From contig JARDYH010000004.1 in the NCBI GenBank assembly GCA_029215795.1, forward strand, positions 218,110,017-218,174,016: 64,000 nucleotides of DNA, given 5' to 3'. This document shows, one piece after another, positions 1 to 11,764 of the stretch. Origin of the DNA: Anniella stebbinsi. Its lineage: Eukaryota > Chordata > Lepidosauria > Squamata > Anniellidae. Below the pieces are notes generated by a model, which was not told the DNA's origin, ran no database searches, and saw nothing but the letters and a program-made list of their open reading frames with translations. The translations under genes were made by a program, and so were the position numbers. Each line of letters begins with the position of its first letter. The first letter of the stretch is position 1.

Positions 1-300
1 CAAATCACTCGTTTTATTATGCTAAGACTACACTGGTGGTGTTGGGACTGTAAGCATCATTAAAAAAAGAATAATCCATGGCAATGCAATCTTGTTTTAA
101 AGCAATCTCATTTTAATGATTTAAGAAAATAAATGTGGTGTCAGAAATGTTTTCTCTGCAGAGTTACCATAATGTGACAGGGACTACTGACAACTGCTTG
201 CGTTGCACAGATATTTCACCAGCATCCCTAAATGCTACCAAAAAAAGGGAGTTGCAGTAATAAGTCATGATTGTGGTCCAATCAGAATCTATTGCTTAGT

Positions 301-324
301 ATATATATATATATATATATATAT
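301..324. repeat. (TA)n microsatellite
   Basis: About twelve uninterrupted AT dinucleotides. It gives a run of alternating Tyr-Ile codons in one plus-strand reading frame, which is a translation artefact. Confidence 0.95.
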
Positions 325-892
325 TCCAGATAAATTTCATGTAGGCCACTGGGATGATGTTAACCAAGGGCAGCTCAAGGGGGAAGAATTTAAACATGGG
401 ATCCTTCCTTTTTACCCTGTGGTTTTGTTTAGGCCAAAGTTTGCTGGGCAAATATATAGATGGATAATGAGGAGCTTGCCTTCCGCTAACAGCTTCTTCA
501 CACGAGCAAAATAAAGCACGCTCGTGCTGGCCACTCCCAGCAGCTCATGTATCCTTTTGACGATGTTGGTATCAGCTAGGAGATCTCCTGCAGCTCCCCA
601 TCCTCTTATTCCGTTATAGAATAGGTCAAACTAAAGCTGGAATAAACTCTAATGGCACAGAATCGGCAGTTTGTAAGGCTGGGGTTGCTCTATGAACTTG
701 CTGAGGAAGGATTTTCCCGTGTCTGTGATTGAGGGAGAAGAGGGTAAAATGCTTCCCTGCAACAAAGGGAGGCAGATCTGATCCCCCACCTCACCAAGAG
801 CACCCTTGTAAATTCAGTGGGACTTATTCCCAAGTAAGTGTGCTGAGGGTCTTATGTTTACTCAGAAGTGAGCCCCATTGACCCTCCAGAAA

Positions 893-1230
893 AAAGGAAG
901 GACTTCTTCACACAGTGCAGAGTTAAACTATGGAATTCACTACCACAAGATGTAATGATGGCCACCAATTTGGATGGCTTTAAAAGGGGGTTAGATAAAT
1001 TCCTGGACAAGAAGGCTATCAATGGCTACTAGTCCTCTGGTGGCTAAGTGCTACCTCCAGTATCAGAAGCAGAAAGCCTATATATACCAGTTGCTGGGGA
1101 ACATGGGTGAGAGGGTGCCATTGCCCCATGTGCTGCTTGTAGGTTCAACAGCTGGTTGGCCAGTGTGTGAGCAGAGTTTTGGACTAGATGGACCCTGGTC
1201 TGATCCAGCATGGTTCTTCTTATGTTCTTA
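893..1230 (+). mobile_element. CR1 LINE, 5'-truncated 3' end
   Basis: The end of a reptile-type CR1 copy. It runs from the cttcttcacacagtgcag block through gatggccaccaatttggatg and ggataaattcctgga-like sequence to the terminal tgatccagcatggttcttct and a ttatgttctta tail. The same block recurs near 17.5, 30.5 and 61.3 kb in this orientation and near 2.1, 22.8, 28.8 and 37.0 kb in the opposite one. Only the last codons and the 3' UTR of the LINE are represented, as usual for CR1 copies cut short during reverse transcription. Confidence 0.8.
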
Positions 1231-1245
1231 TAAGTCCTATCAACC

Positions 1246-1325
1246 CTAGCAAGTATAGCTAATGGGGAGGGCTGATGGAAATTGCAGTCCAACACCATCT
1301 GGAGGGCCAAATGTTCCCCTCCTCT
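1246..1325. repeat. Half of a TTGGGGAAGG-type palindromic MITE
   Basis: Carries gattgcagtccaacac-like sequence followed by atctggagggccaaatgttc, matching one arm of the palindromic family seen complete near 20.9 kb. The opposite arm is missing. Confidence 0.45.
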
Positions 1326-1489
1326 GCTCTGAATCCCTGTGCTCTCCCTATGGGCTTTCCCTGTAAGATGCAGCATCACTGAGATGGTGCATCGAATCTG
1401 CTGCCTTGAGGTTACTAGTCCAAGGAGGGACCTCTTTGCCAGTATTAGGGGAGTCTCAGATGAATGGACCTAGTTGTAATAGCTGGGTA

Positions 1490-2010
1490 TATTAGGTCCA
1501 CTCTTACCTGCAGGGCCAGTTCCTGAAGGTGGCATTGGAGGATTTCTGCTCGACCCCATGGCATTTGTGTTATGGAGTCACATAGTGTTCCAACTTACCC
1601 TGTATGCTCTTTAATCTGTATACGAGGCTATTGGGTGAGGTTATCTGAGGATTTGGAGTGAAGGGTCATCAGTATGCTAATGATTCCCAGCATTATTTCT
1701 CTGCCATCTGAGTCAGGTGAGGCTGTGCATGCTGAACTATTGCCTGTATTCAGTAACGGGCTGGATGAGGGACAATAAACAGAAGACGAATTCTGACATG
1801 ATGGAGACATTATGGGAAGATGGTTCTTGGATCCGGGCAAGTGGTGCTTAACTTGTTTTGGATGGGGTTGCACTTTCCTGAAAGAGAAAGTTCACAATTT
1901 GGGGGTGCTCCTAGGTCCAGTTTTAGCACTAGAAGCTCAGATGGCTTCAGCCATTACAAAGGCGAGGGAAAGATTCGCAGCAAGGTTTATTTATGTATCT
2001 TATCATGGAT
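1490..2010 (+). pseudogene. Decayed L2-type LINE reverse-transcriptase stretch
   Basis: Conceptual translation across frames gives a YANDSQ sequence in place of the YADDTQ catalytic block, then a region equivalent to the intact L2 copy at 55.9 kb: the CTFLKEKVHNLGVLLGPVL segment (about 1870-1930) corresponds to PLKDCVRSLGVLLDPSL there. Stops and frame changes break it throughout, and the second-position Asp of YADD is an Asn, so it cannot encode an active enzyme. The surrounding spacing matches an L2 copy without its 5' part. An old copy, to judge by decay relative to the 55.9-kb element. Confidence 0.65.
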
Positions 2011-2144
2011 ACATTCAAGATTCAGTTGCAACCCTATCCCAGCCAGCTGTGTGTTTTAAAATCGTTTATTGTGGTGGTTTTCCTGATTCTTTGTAATGAC
2101 CAGAAATATAAATGGTCTGGCACACTGGGTGGGAAAACTCCTCC

Positions 2145-2303
2145 ATAAGAACACAAGAAGAGCCCTGATGCTGGATCAGACCAAGGGTCCATCTAGTCCA
2201 GCACTTAGTTCACACAGTGGCCAACCAGCTGTCGACCCACATGGGTGCAACAGCATCTTTCCTCCCATGCTCCCCAGCCACTGGTGTATATAGGCTCCAC
2301 TCC
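2145..2303 (-). mobile_element. CR1 3' end, minus orientation
   Basis: Begins aagaacacaagaagagccct, continues with gatcagaccaagggtccatc and ccagccactggtgtatatag. This is the reverse complement of the CR1 terminus at 893-1230. Only about 160 bp remain. Confidence 0.8.
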
Positions 2304-2309
2304 TTCCTA

Positions 2310-3700
2310 AATGGTGTCCCATTGAATGTACAGGCCAGCCTTCCTAATCTTTGGATAAATCAAGGGTGTCAGATTCTCTCTTTCAAAGTGCTGCCTTTTT
2401 TAACCAGCACATTCGCTTAAATAAGATGTAGCAGAGATGCAATTTGAATGGCATTTGGTACAACCGACTGCTCTTTGTTTGTCATTAGCATCTCCACCTC
2501 CCGCCACAAGATCCATGCAGGTATCCTCTGATTGGAAGAAGACAGCTTGTTTATGCATTCATTATGCATTTTGGATGTAATACGCTTGTTATTGAATCTG
2601 GTTACACAGAGTTTGTCTACAAGCGCTGGAATCTATTTAATGGTATTTCTATATTCCCTTCAGACCAGACAATAAATCTGCCACATCCTTTTTTTAATGA
2701 ATAATCCTAGGAAGCGAAGAGGTTTGCTTTCTATCCTGCTGAATCCATGCAATCCTTTCCCTTCCGCCTCCACTCTCCGCAACTGAAATAAAACATGTTT
2801 TGCTCTTAGGACAGTAACCAGCAGGGATAGAAACCTGCATGGCTGCTGTAACGCCAAAGAACATAATGAGAAACTGAAACTGGCCACAAGTGTGGTTCAA
2901 ATCAACAATGCAATGACTAACACAGGATGAACAGAATGGTTGTGTGGATGTATCTAATAGCAAGGTTCTCAGCATTTGAAATTGGCTGTCCAAGGGCATC
3001 CTGTCTTGCAAATGATACTGTGATGGGAGAACCAGTAGCTCTCCAGGCTTTCCCCAGACCTGCTACTCAAGTTCCTTTTCACTGGAGATGCCAGGGACTA
3101 GGATCTTATGTGTACCAACAAAGCAGGAGCGCTACCCCTGAGTTATAGCCGAACTTCAGACTGGAGAAATTTTCATAGTTTGACACACACTGAATTTAAG
3201 ATTGGAAAAATGAAAAACGGGGAAAACCTGAAACTGACAGATTCATCCATTCCTGGTTTTCATCGTTCATCGTCCCATGTTTTCCCACTGCTTCATCCAT
3301 CTTTGTTCTTAATATAGAAAGTCTGTTAAAGAAGAGAAGAGCTGACCAGCACCATGATGTCTTGGCAGGTGTCGATAGGGAAATGTGGGATTGAAGCACA
3401 GCGGGAGGAATTGTCCCTGGGGAAAGTGGATGACGGGTTGGGGATGCCCCCTCTTCTCTATTGCTTGTCATGTATTTCCAGTTTCAGAGCTATTTCATGT
3501 CCTGCACTGCCAAGTCTTTTCTTCTGATATACCACATTGCAATCTTAATTAATTGCTTGCTGGAATGAGGTTTCTTCAATCCACACACTTCAATTAGTTG
3601 TTTAATTAATCAATTACGTTGAAAACGGGAGCACTTGCTTCTGAGTACAGATACATAGGTTCTGGCTGTAATCTTATAATGCTGTAATCTTCTAGCCCTG
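2310..3700. other. No recognised feature
   Basis: I recognise no gene, RNA or repeat in this 1.4-kb stretch. Open frames here are short (up to about 105 codons), overlap on both strands and show no domain I know. A tract near 3190-3260 (gaaactgacagattcatcca) has an echo near 42.0 kb, so part of it may be an uncharacterised repeat. Confidence 0.5.
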
Positions 3701-3723
3701 GGCTGCAGGTACTATTCACTCTC

Positions 3724-3735
3724 TCCCCCCCCCCC
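3724..3735. repeat. Poly(C) run
   Basis: A C-rich run just upstream of an AT-rich segment; low-complexity sequence. Confidence 0.8.
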
Positions 3736-3935
3736 AATTATGCTATGGTAGAATAGTGCAAATAAGGAGCAGGGAAAATCAAGACAGCCAGTTGTGATTC
3801 AATGCTGACTAGGTCAGGTTGTCCGATTAGACCCAGTTGTGTGATTGACTTGACTAGAGATCGGGCATTCTCAGGTGAAATGCACAGGATATGTAGCCAA
3901 ATTAGTAACCATATTGACTCAAAAGTAATCTTAGG

Positions 3936-4113
3936 CTCTTTCTACATCATAGGGGTGTAGAGGGAGGCCGATCCCGGAAGTACCTAATGCACACCATCGG
4001 CATACAGGGAGGGAGGAAGGGCGTTTCTGGTAGTACCTAATACACACCATCGACGCACAGGGAGCAGCCGGGCACCATCCCAGGCAAACAGCCTGGTGTA
4101 GAAACGGCCTTAG
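3936..4113. mobile_element. Foldback MITE candidate
   Basis: The left edge ggctctttctacatcat and right edge ggtgtagaaacggcctta are imperfect reverse complements, which gives a short element of about 175 bp with terminal inverted repeats and no coding capacity. The interior contains two diverged direct copies of an ~60-bp unit (tacctaatgcacaccatcgg and tacctaatacacaccatcga). The superfamily is not assignable and I could not define a target duplication. Confidence 0.5.
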
Positions 4114-4274
4114 CTGCCATCTTTTTCCTTGCACTGCATATATTTTAAAAACAGAATTTTTATTGTGTAATTCTACCGCTTCAAAAACTGTAAAAACACA
4201 CAGACGCAAACTGGATGCTAAAATTGCACTGAGAAGCACCCAGTTCAAATGTTGGGAGAAGAGAGTTTATGACC

Positions 4275-4735
4275 TAATTTGTACATAATGCTAACCTCTG
4301 ATTAATTTAATCCATGGGTTGTTGAATTCTGGGTTGTCATGATGTGTGAACTCGGCTGCACTAACAAACCATGGTTTGTTAAATATGAACAATCCAGAAG
4401 ATAATGGTTTGTTGTTGGGTTATGAGCTCTTGGTTGTTTAACCATAGGTTGTTGTTACGTTCTGTTACGTTCTGGGTTCACAGTTCTGAACCCAGAACTG
4501 TGAATTATTTATGGATTGTTTTGCCAGGTTAAAAAGGCAGTAAACCTCCCCCTGATCCCAGCTGCTCTACATGCCAGTATTACAGAATAGCAAAGGCATT
4601 TACAGGAAGAGAATGGGCAAAGGAGGAGGGAAACAAACAACCCAGTGATTGAGAAAATAAACTGCAAGACAAACACTGGGTAAAGCAACAAACCATGGGT
4701 TAAATTAACAATGGGTTCATGTTATATGCGAACTA
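4275..4735 (-). mobile_element. Large foldback MITE, copy 1
   Basis: Non-coding palindromic element: the left part has acataatgctaacctctgat and repeated aaccatggtttgtt motifs, the right part ends with caaaccatgggttaaattaa and a gggttcatgttat block. A second copy lies at 52.38-52.83 kb in opposite orientation and shares the internal order (gggaggagcaggcaaaagag-type block, gcaaaggcattt, gtaatactggcatgtag). Two copies with the same internal order, inverted relative to each other, support a dispersed element. The outer boundaries are estimates. Confidence 0.6.
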
Positions 4736-4739
4736 CATC

Positions 4740-5400
4740 TCCGTGTTGCAATCACTTATGGATAGGAACAACACTGCCCACTATGTGATCAGAGCATAGT
4801 GAGCCCCCTAAATAAATGCTAGGCCCCCTGAAGTGTGGTTGGTTAGTTTCAATTATGCTTACAGAAGAAGAACAATGAGGGGTAGCAGCAGGGGCCCTCC
4901 ATCTGGAAGCACCCCCAGTTACATAGACCAGGATCACATGGTTGCAGAAGGAAGCCTAGATTGGTGGATGAGCTCAGGTTCCACATGCAGGCAGTTCCAG
5001 GATCCAAACCTTCCCTTGAAGAGATGAGTAGGGGCACCTACAGGCTCATTTGAGCCACTCAGAAGGAGCATTGCATGGACAAACCAGCCATTTTGGTCCA
5101 CAATGCCAATCCACATGACCAATCCCCTCTGGCTATTTTGCCTTACATGTATGTCCTACTGGTTACCTAACCAGTCCCTCCATCCCTGCCACCTGCATGC
5201 CCCATACATTGTGACAGCAGCACCCATGCCAGAGAGGCCTGCCCCCTTTTAACTCCCCCCTCAAGAGCCTGATTCAGCAGAGAGCTGGGGTAGGGGAATT
5301 GGTCCTGGGATTTAGAAAGAAATTTTCCTTACATCATCTCTGAAGTAGTTATAAAGTTCCACCAACATTGAGGGCATGATTGGGGTCTGAAGAGGTATCG
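4740..5400. other. No recognised feature
   Basis: Several overlapping short frames on both strands around 4.85-5.1 kb, none with recognisable protein similarity. No RNA gene or repeat recognised. Confidence 0.45.
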
Positions 5401-5402
5401 TG

Positions 5403-5530
5403 GGGTGGGCAACTTATGTCCCCTCAGATGTTTTGGTGTACAAGTCCCATCTGTCAGCATAGCCAATGGTAAGGGCTGATTGGAGCTGTAGTCAAAAACA
5501 TCTGGAGAGGCACGAATTGCTCACCTTTGG
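5403..5530. mobile_element. Palindromic MITE of the GTGCCCTCCAGATGTG type
   Basis: Left arm gtcccctcagatgttttggt and right arm aaaacatctggagaggcacg are inverted copies around a centre that includes catctgtcagcatagccaat. Same family as the copies near 7.7 and 20.9 kb. Diverged and non-coding. Confidence 0.6.
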
Positions 5531-5639
5531 AATATAAGTTTTGGCATAGGTCTGCTCTTCCCCAGTCCCACTCATGTATCGGCCACATTTCCCCCACTAC
5601 ACCAGTGAAGTAGCTGCAGTGTAAGAGGTGGGGTCACTT

Positions 5640-7655
5640 GCACCCATTACTGATGTATCTTGAGCATAAGACTGCAGTGTTCCTGAATCTGGCAAAACTG
5701 GTTCCAACTAATGATGTGTGAGCTTACCCTGGGGGAATTCACTATTTTCTTGGATAATAATGAACTAACCCATGAGAGTTTGTTCTTAAAAATGAATTCT
5801 TGTTCTGTGTAAATGAGCTTTTGCACATGCGCAATATCAAAGTGCATCTCGGGTGCTGTGGTTTGAAAATGTGTCATGACTTCATGGGTCACCACATCAT
5901 TAAGTACCCCCGCCCTGATTGGTTGTTTTGTGTGGCCTCTCTCAGAAAAACTCCACCCACCGGCGCAGTAAATAAAGTGTACGTTTACTTACTGAACAAA
6001 ATGAAACGAAAGTACTGTATGAAAAAGGACAACCCAAATCCGGTCTGATAAGAGTAAGAAATAGAAGAGTGTGCTGAGTTTGACTACCTGAACTGGAAAC
6101 GAAGCCAGGCATGAGAACAAAACAGAGAAAAGGGAAGTGTATACACCTACTTGGCTGTTAACTTCAAATGCGATTGGTTGTGAGGTAAAGTGACATTATC
6201 ACAGTTTACTGTAAGCAAGAAAAGGGTAAATCTGACCAGCTCAGCGCATGCATGGAAATAACATTCTTAAATACAGACTGCACGTGCTCAGAAGCTAATG
6301 ATCAGTTCCGAACTTAATAGAGAATCCACAAAACACTGTTCCAGGCTCATTAAAACAGTGAAAATTACGAACAGGCGAAGTTTAACCAGCAAGCTGACTA
6401 ATTATGAAATTCGTCAGCCTCGCTAGTTTCAACCCTACCCTACTTTCAGGCGATTGATTTGAGTACATTCAGTTTCAGACAACAGTAGCCAAATGTTAGT
6501 GTCCCTTGTCTCCCATTAATGAACAGGCTATTCTGAACCCTATAGGGACTGCCAGTTTATCTTAACAAAACAGTATAGCTCATGGAATTACATATTATTT
6601 TTCATTATTTTGACTATGGGTGTTTACTCTGAGTGTAGTGCAGGATCATAAAATACAAGCAAACGAAACTTGTTGCAAAGGCAATAATTCTTTGAGCATT
6701 AAATATATTTTTAGAAATGCATTTCAGAGCCTGCTCTTTTTTCTTATGTGGTCACAGCAGTTGCCTATTTTGTTTTGGTATTTTGTAGGGAGGAGAATAA
6801 CTTACATCAACAGCAGTTGCCTTAGTACACACTGGGGAAATATCCTGTGTCTCATGTTGTTGTTTTTCTCTGATCAGTCCTTGATCATCTGAATGCCCCT
6901 GTTAGACATTAGCAGTGTTTTCCAACTTTTGCTCTATTCTAGCGCAGCCGTGTGGAACTGATTGTTTCTGCAGAGGGAAAGAGATGAAAATGCAGATTTA
7001 TTTAAATAATTTAAAGTCCCACAGGGCGGAATGTGTTCAACATGAAAATGAGCAGCGAGAAACCATCAAAGCAATGTTCCCTTCTAGGTTAGTGGTCACT
7101 ATTCCATTGAATAACAAGGCACTGCAGTTTAAATAAGATGATTCAAAATACAGGACTGGGGCTAAAAAGAAAATTAGCACTAGATGGGAATCACTGTAAT
7201 AGAATAATTGTCATCGCCCTACACTGTAAGCGCTAAATGTTTTCTTTTGCTTTCCAGCAAAACACTGAGACTGGTTAGCTGATTTACAATGGCAAGAAGT
7301 GTTAATAAAAAACCCATTGTACAAATACACTCCATTGCTTTTTAATTTAGTCCAAGATTACCCATAACTCTCAGAATTTGGAAGAAAAGTTACCACATTT
7401 CCCCCTATAGCTGCCTGGCTCAAGGTTTTTTGGGTCCTCTATAACTTCAGAACAGCTGAGCCAATAACACTCTGAGCGCCATTATGTCTGGTGCCAGCAT
7501 TAGGCCCTCTAATGTCACAGAAGGCCGAGCAAGTCTAGGTTCATTTGCAAGAGTGACACAGGCCTGCTGTGACATCACAGAGCATCAACCAATGGCTTCA
7601 GGAGAGGCGAGGCAAGCATGAACGTAGTAGTGGAAAGTAGTGGGCAGTCCCAAGC
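5640..7655. other. Unassigned AT-rich single-copy stretch
   Basis: About 2 kb in which I recognise no mobile element, exon or RNA gene. The longest open frame is 90 codons (6620-6892, plus), hydrophobic and without a recognisable domain. This is one of the longer repeat-poor intervals of the window and could hold conserved non-coding sequence, which reading alone cannot show. Confidence 0.45.
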
Positions 7656-7660
7656 TAGCT

Positions 7661-7760
7661 CAGCCTTCCCCAACCTAATGCCCCCCAGTTGTGTTGGACT
7701 ACAAGTCCCATCTTCCCCAGATGGCATAGTCTGGAGGACACTACGTTGGAGAAGCCTGCT
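7661..7760. mobile_element. Palindromic MITE of the CCTTCCCCAACCT type
   Basis: Starts cagccttccccaacctaatg, holds ttggactacaagtcccatc, and returns through ggaggacactacgttggaga to agcctg. Inverted ends and a non-coding centre. Closest in the window to the element at 20923-21072. Confidence 0.65.
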
Positions 7761-8513
7761 CTAGCAGCTGATGTTGAGCACCATGGAGCTAGCAGCATAG
7801 AGCTCTAGAGAGATGAAAGAGGTATTTCTTGTAGTGCTTTTAATGAATGATCATGGGGAATTACAATGTTGTGCTTCTTCTCTGTTTGCCTTCTGTTGTT
7901 TGTGATCAGCTTCAACAGATAGAGTTATGCAAGTGGTGGTGGTGACGCGTTTGCAATATATACTATGCTGCGGCATTTCTGAGACTGTGTCCGCACCAAC
8001 ATTCCTGTCTCATTTTAATAACTAAGCGTAGGGATACAAGTTCAGAGGGGCTTCCAGCTTTGGCAAGAGGAGTCCTCTGATATTTTGTTGGGAAAAATAT
8101 AGTATATCCACTGTTATCATTGTAAACTACCTCTTTGGTTTTGAATTCTTCAGTTTTTCCGATCTATCAGGGATGCTAGATTTCAGGCTTGGAATCCATG
8201 CTCTCTGATAGCCTTCCCCTTCCTAACATCAGACATGCAGGTGCTAGCTGACGCCCAGAGTTGTTGTTAAATTTTATTGTTTAAAATTCTGGCACCTTGA
8301 ATGGAGTGTCTCAGAGCAAGTGCAGAGTGCCTTCCCTTAGTCCAATAAACCAGTTTTTTTTTAAGGTGGTAAAATATGGATTGCAGGACACAGTTGATGG
8401 AGTTTAACACTTCATCTTGCTTCTCTAAGGGAAAACAGATTCTTAATAAGTCTGATGGAAGGACAGAATGCCTCTGAGAATGTGTAAAACCAAAAGGAGG
8501 AGAGCATCCACCC

Positions 8514-8608
8514 AGGGCAAAAAAAGGAGAGAAGCAGGTTCTCAGAATGTTTGGAAATAAAATATCTTAGCATTCTGAGAACCTGCTTCTCTCCTCTTTT
8601 TTTGCCCT
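8514..8608. repeat. Near-perfect stem-loop, 36/38-bp arms
   Basis: Left arm 8514-8549 and right arm 8571-8608 are reverse complements apart from one 2-base indel next to the A/T-run, around a 21-base loop (8550-8570). The arms begin agggcaaaaaaa and end gttctcagaatg. I see no second copy in the window. It has the outline of a pre-miRNA or a very short foldback transposon. See findings. Confidence 0.85.
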
Positions 8609-8827
8609 AAGAATGTGTAGACGGCTTCTTCATATGAAGGGCATTGAATTGGCTTCTAACCCCCTCACCCCATCTTGAAGAAAGTAGGGAACAACCAAAA
8701 CATCAAACACCCCTTCCCCCTCCGAGTGTACATATTTGCTCGCTGGCAACTGGCTAGAGACATGAAATTCTTACCAGACCAGTAAAAATTTTGGTTGGTT
8801 AACAACTATCTGCACATGCTCAAAGGT

Positions 8828-9124
8828 AGGCTGACCAGCTAAAATCCAGGTCAGGGCTCATGTAACTTTAACAGTTGTAGAGAAAAGGGAATTTCAGCCA
8901 GTGTCATTTGTATGCAATTAGTCCCTGGTGAAATTTCCTCTTCATCACAACAGTTAAAGGTGCAGGCACTATACTAGAGTGACCATATACAAAGGAAGAC
9001 AGGGCCCCTGCAACTTTAACTGTTGTGATGAAGAGGGAATTTCACCAGGAACTAATTGCCTAGAAATGACACTGGCTGAAATTCCCTTTTCTCTACAACT
9101 GTTAAAGTTACATGAGCCCTGACC
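8828..9124. mobile_element. 318-bp nested-palindrome MITE, copy 1 (right end truncated)
   Basis: Starts aggctgaccagctaaaatcc and carries all four related arms of the family: aactttaacagttgtagaga, the inner cttcatcacaacagttaaag arm, the centre tatactagagtgaccatata, then the mirrored inner and outer arms. The right end stops at gagccctgaccc about 20 bases short of the expected terminus and passes into unrelated sequence. Non-coding; an open frame that crosses it on the minus strand is an artefact. Confidence 0.85.
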
Positions 9125-9640
9125 CTTGCGGTTATGGGAGGGGAGAGAAGGAGATGCAAACGAATGACTAGGCACTTGGCAAATACACCTTGCAGTTTGC
9201 TGAGTCATTGACCTTGGGAGACGGCGCAGAAGGCCAAACTGAAAGCCTGAAAGGCAAGCTGCGGGGAACATTCGTGTCTGAATTTCCCAGCCAGGCAAAA
9301 AGGCGAGTCTTCAGGGGGTCCTCGCTTTAGGAATGGATAATTAGCCTGCAAGCAAAATAATCAAAAAGCGGCGGCAGTCTGCCGGAGAAACCTGGCAATG
9401 CGAATTCTCAGGTTTGATGCTCAGATATCTTATCAGCTTGCTTTGCAGAGCCGAGTAGACTCTATTTATGATGATGGGCCAGAGGCGATTTTTCACTGCA
9501 AAACTGTACACTTGGTAGGGACAGCAAAACAGCAGATCTTTGCCTCCCATATGATTGTATTTGAAATCATAAGGAAAGCTTTCGACTGCAACACAGGGAT
9601 ATCAGGGCAGGACTACTTGTGAGCTGTCAGACACAGACTT
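9125..9640. other. No recognised feature
   Basis: No gene or repeat recognised. Open frames of 60-75 codons overlap on both strands around 9.35-9.62 kb without a known domain. Confidence 0.4.
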
Positions 9641-9650
9641 AGGGCACATT

Positions 9651-9741
9651 CCTATGTATGTTTAGACAGAAAAAGGTCCTACGGAGCTGGCTGAGGAAAG
9701 CTGGGAGTTGTATTGTTTCTCTCTGTCTAAATATGCATAGG
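9651..9741. mobile_element. Short foldback MITE (CCTATGTATGTTTAGACAG ends)
   Basis: The left end cctatgtatgtttagacaga and right end tctgtctaaatatgcatagg are near-perfect inverted repeats enclosing about 45 bp. Partial relatives occur near 29.48 kb (acatgtttagacagaacaaa) and 53.52 kb (gcatgtttagataggaaaaa). Confidence 0.65.
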
Positions 9742-9809
9742 ATTGTACTTTCAGGCTTGCGTTTTAGCCTGTCGTTCGCCATGAAGTGTACCAAAATCAG
9801 GTGCATGGC

Positions 9810-9925
9810 TTAGGAATATAGCCAGGTCCCTTATATTGAATCAGGCCACTGGTCCATCCAGCTCAGTATTATCTATGCACTGATATGCTGTGGCTTTCTA
9901 GGGTTTTAGACAGGGGAGTTTCCCT
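9810..9925 (-). repeat. tRNA-derived SINE fragment (LINE-tail half)
   Basis: Contains tatattgaatcaggccactg, gtccatccagctcagtatta and agggttttagacaggggagt. These match the non-tRNA half of the SINE that is better preserved at 50689-50884. The tRNA-like head is lost. Confidence 0.6.
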
Positions 9926-9929
9926 GCTC

Positions 9930-10870
9930 CTCATGGCACAACCACATTTCACCCCCCCATCCAATTCTGAGTCATTCAGTGAGCCTGATCCCCGCATTCA
10001 ACATGACACTTGGCGAGACAAGACTAAGGATATCTTTACATTAAGGGAAAAAAACCACATCCTTACTAGGGTTTCTTTTTCTGGAGTCTTTCCGCATTTA
10101 CAACTGGCTCCGTTAGATGGTGCCCACATGAATTTTGAATTGAAAACGTTCCCTCTCGGCAATGCTATTCTTTTCCATGAAACAGCACCATCTAGTGACA
10201 GAATTATAGCACAACACTAGTTTTACACACTGGGGATATCCCACGATAATTTAAGTACTGCATTATCTCCAATTTTTTGAAAAGCAAGATTATCGGGGAA
10301 AAGTGTGGGAGACGTTGAAGAGGTTGACGGAATCATCTAAAGGACACATATACTTCCTTGAGTGGCCAAGTGCGAGCTTGCAATAAACCACTCATGTAGA
10401 GAAGCTCTAAGATCCTGGGCTTCCATTCTCACATCTGGATTCTCCAGTCCATTATTCGCCAGCATCCTGGATTATGTGCAGCAGGCAGAGGGTATTGCTT
10501 GGTTGACTAGACAAGCCAGAAAGCCAGGCTCCTTGTTTTTATACTAGATCTGGCCAATCCAGGAGCTTCATACTGTCTGCCAGTCACAGAAACTGCTGTT
10601 GCACAGAAGGAAATAAACACATGCCTGTTTCCTTCTATGATGGAACAGCGTTCTGAATCTGATCACACATATCCCAGGTGGCTTCATGGGTTAGGAACCA
10701 GTTTCAGAACCCCAGAAGGCCAGCAATGAGAGGAGCCAATCAGAGCACATAAAATTCGGTAAGAAGAGAAAGTTTAGAAGCTGACTTGTTGAGGCATTCC
10801 AGTACTTTGGGCGCTTGTTATTGCTACAGATTTTTTTCTGTATCCAGCTCTGCATGACTTCTGATTACAT
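9930..10870. other. No recognised feature
   Basis: A frame of 111 codons (9885-10220, plus) begins inside the SINE fragment and has no recognisable domain. The rest shows no repeat or gene that I know. Confidence 0.4.
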
Positions 10871-11023
10871 CACAACCATGGCAGCAAACTCCTCTATTAT
10901 GATATATAAATTTCTATTTGTTTGGCACAAAGGCCTTTACAATCCTCAACATAGCACATTCATACAGTTAAAATAAAAGCAACAAAGCAGCATATACACC
11001 GTAAGCATATATAACCGGTGACC

Positions 11024-11764
11024 TTATTGTAAGTAGTCCCCTCGACAATCTACGCATGCACTCTCAAGGAAAGCTTGGCGGATTTTTTTTGCAGCTACTG
11101 TGAACGTGGCTACTTTCCTTATGATGGAAGTATTATGGTCTATCAAGAAATCGCAGATGATATTTGCTGGCTGCCATCCCCCTCTTATTTTCAAAAGATC
11201 TCCCAAAAAGCGGGATCTGACAACATTATACAGAAGGCAATAGAGCAGACAGTGTACCACGTCTTCCACCTCCTCACTTCCACAAATGCACGTCCTTTTG
11301 CTATATAACAACCTTTTGTACTTCCCTTCCAAAAAGTCTGTTGGCATAGTTTGGAAGCGAAGGGCTGTAAAGGCCTTTCTAATCGCCGGAAATGTCAGCT
11401 CTTGAAGGTACCTAGAGAGGTACTGCTCTCTTTTGATAACACTATACCAAGTGGAGAAGGCTTGGTGTTGACTAGACAGGATATTCCCGACGGCGTCTGT
11501 ATTGAATTTTTTTTCTCTTATGACGCCCTTATCCGTCAGACCTATATCGCCCACCCCATAAACGCAGGCTAAATCCTTCCAGGTACGCGCCCACCCCCCT
11601 TTAGCAATCTGTTCTAAGAAGCATAATTTCGCCAGATTATTATCCTCCTTTCCCTGTAGCCTTTTACCATACAATACCATTGCTTTGTGGGTCCTTGCCT
11701 TTACTGAGGGCAGATCAACTTCTAGCCTCAATAGTGATGCGGGAACCCCCTGCGGGAGGGCCAA
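11024..11764 (-). pseudogene. LINE ORF C-terminal part with CCHC motif, frameshifted from RT
   Basis: 246 codons in a different frame from the RT piece upstream, overlapping it by 50 bp. It carries the region after the RT thumb (ALPQGVPASLLRLEVDLPSV) and ends with RTCICGSEEVEDVVHCLLYC, a Cys-x-Cys-x9-His-x4-Cys arrangement at residues 159-176 like the C-terminal knuckle of several LINE clades. The initiating Met shown is incidental. The frame is otherwise open for 740 bp, so the copy is only moderately old. Confidence 0.75.

Noticed and set aside
203..514. 103-codon frame with alternating Tyr-Ile
   Set aside because: It is generated by the (TA)n run at 301-324.
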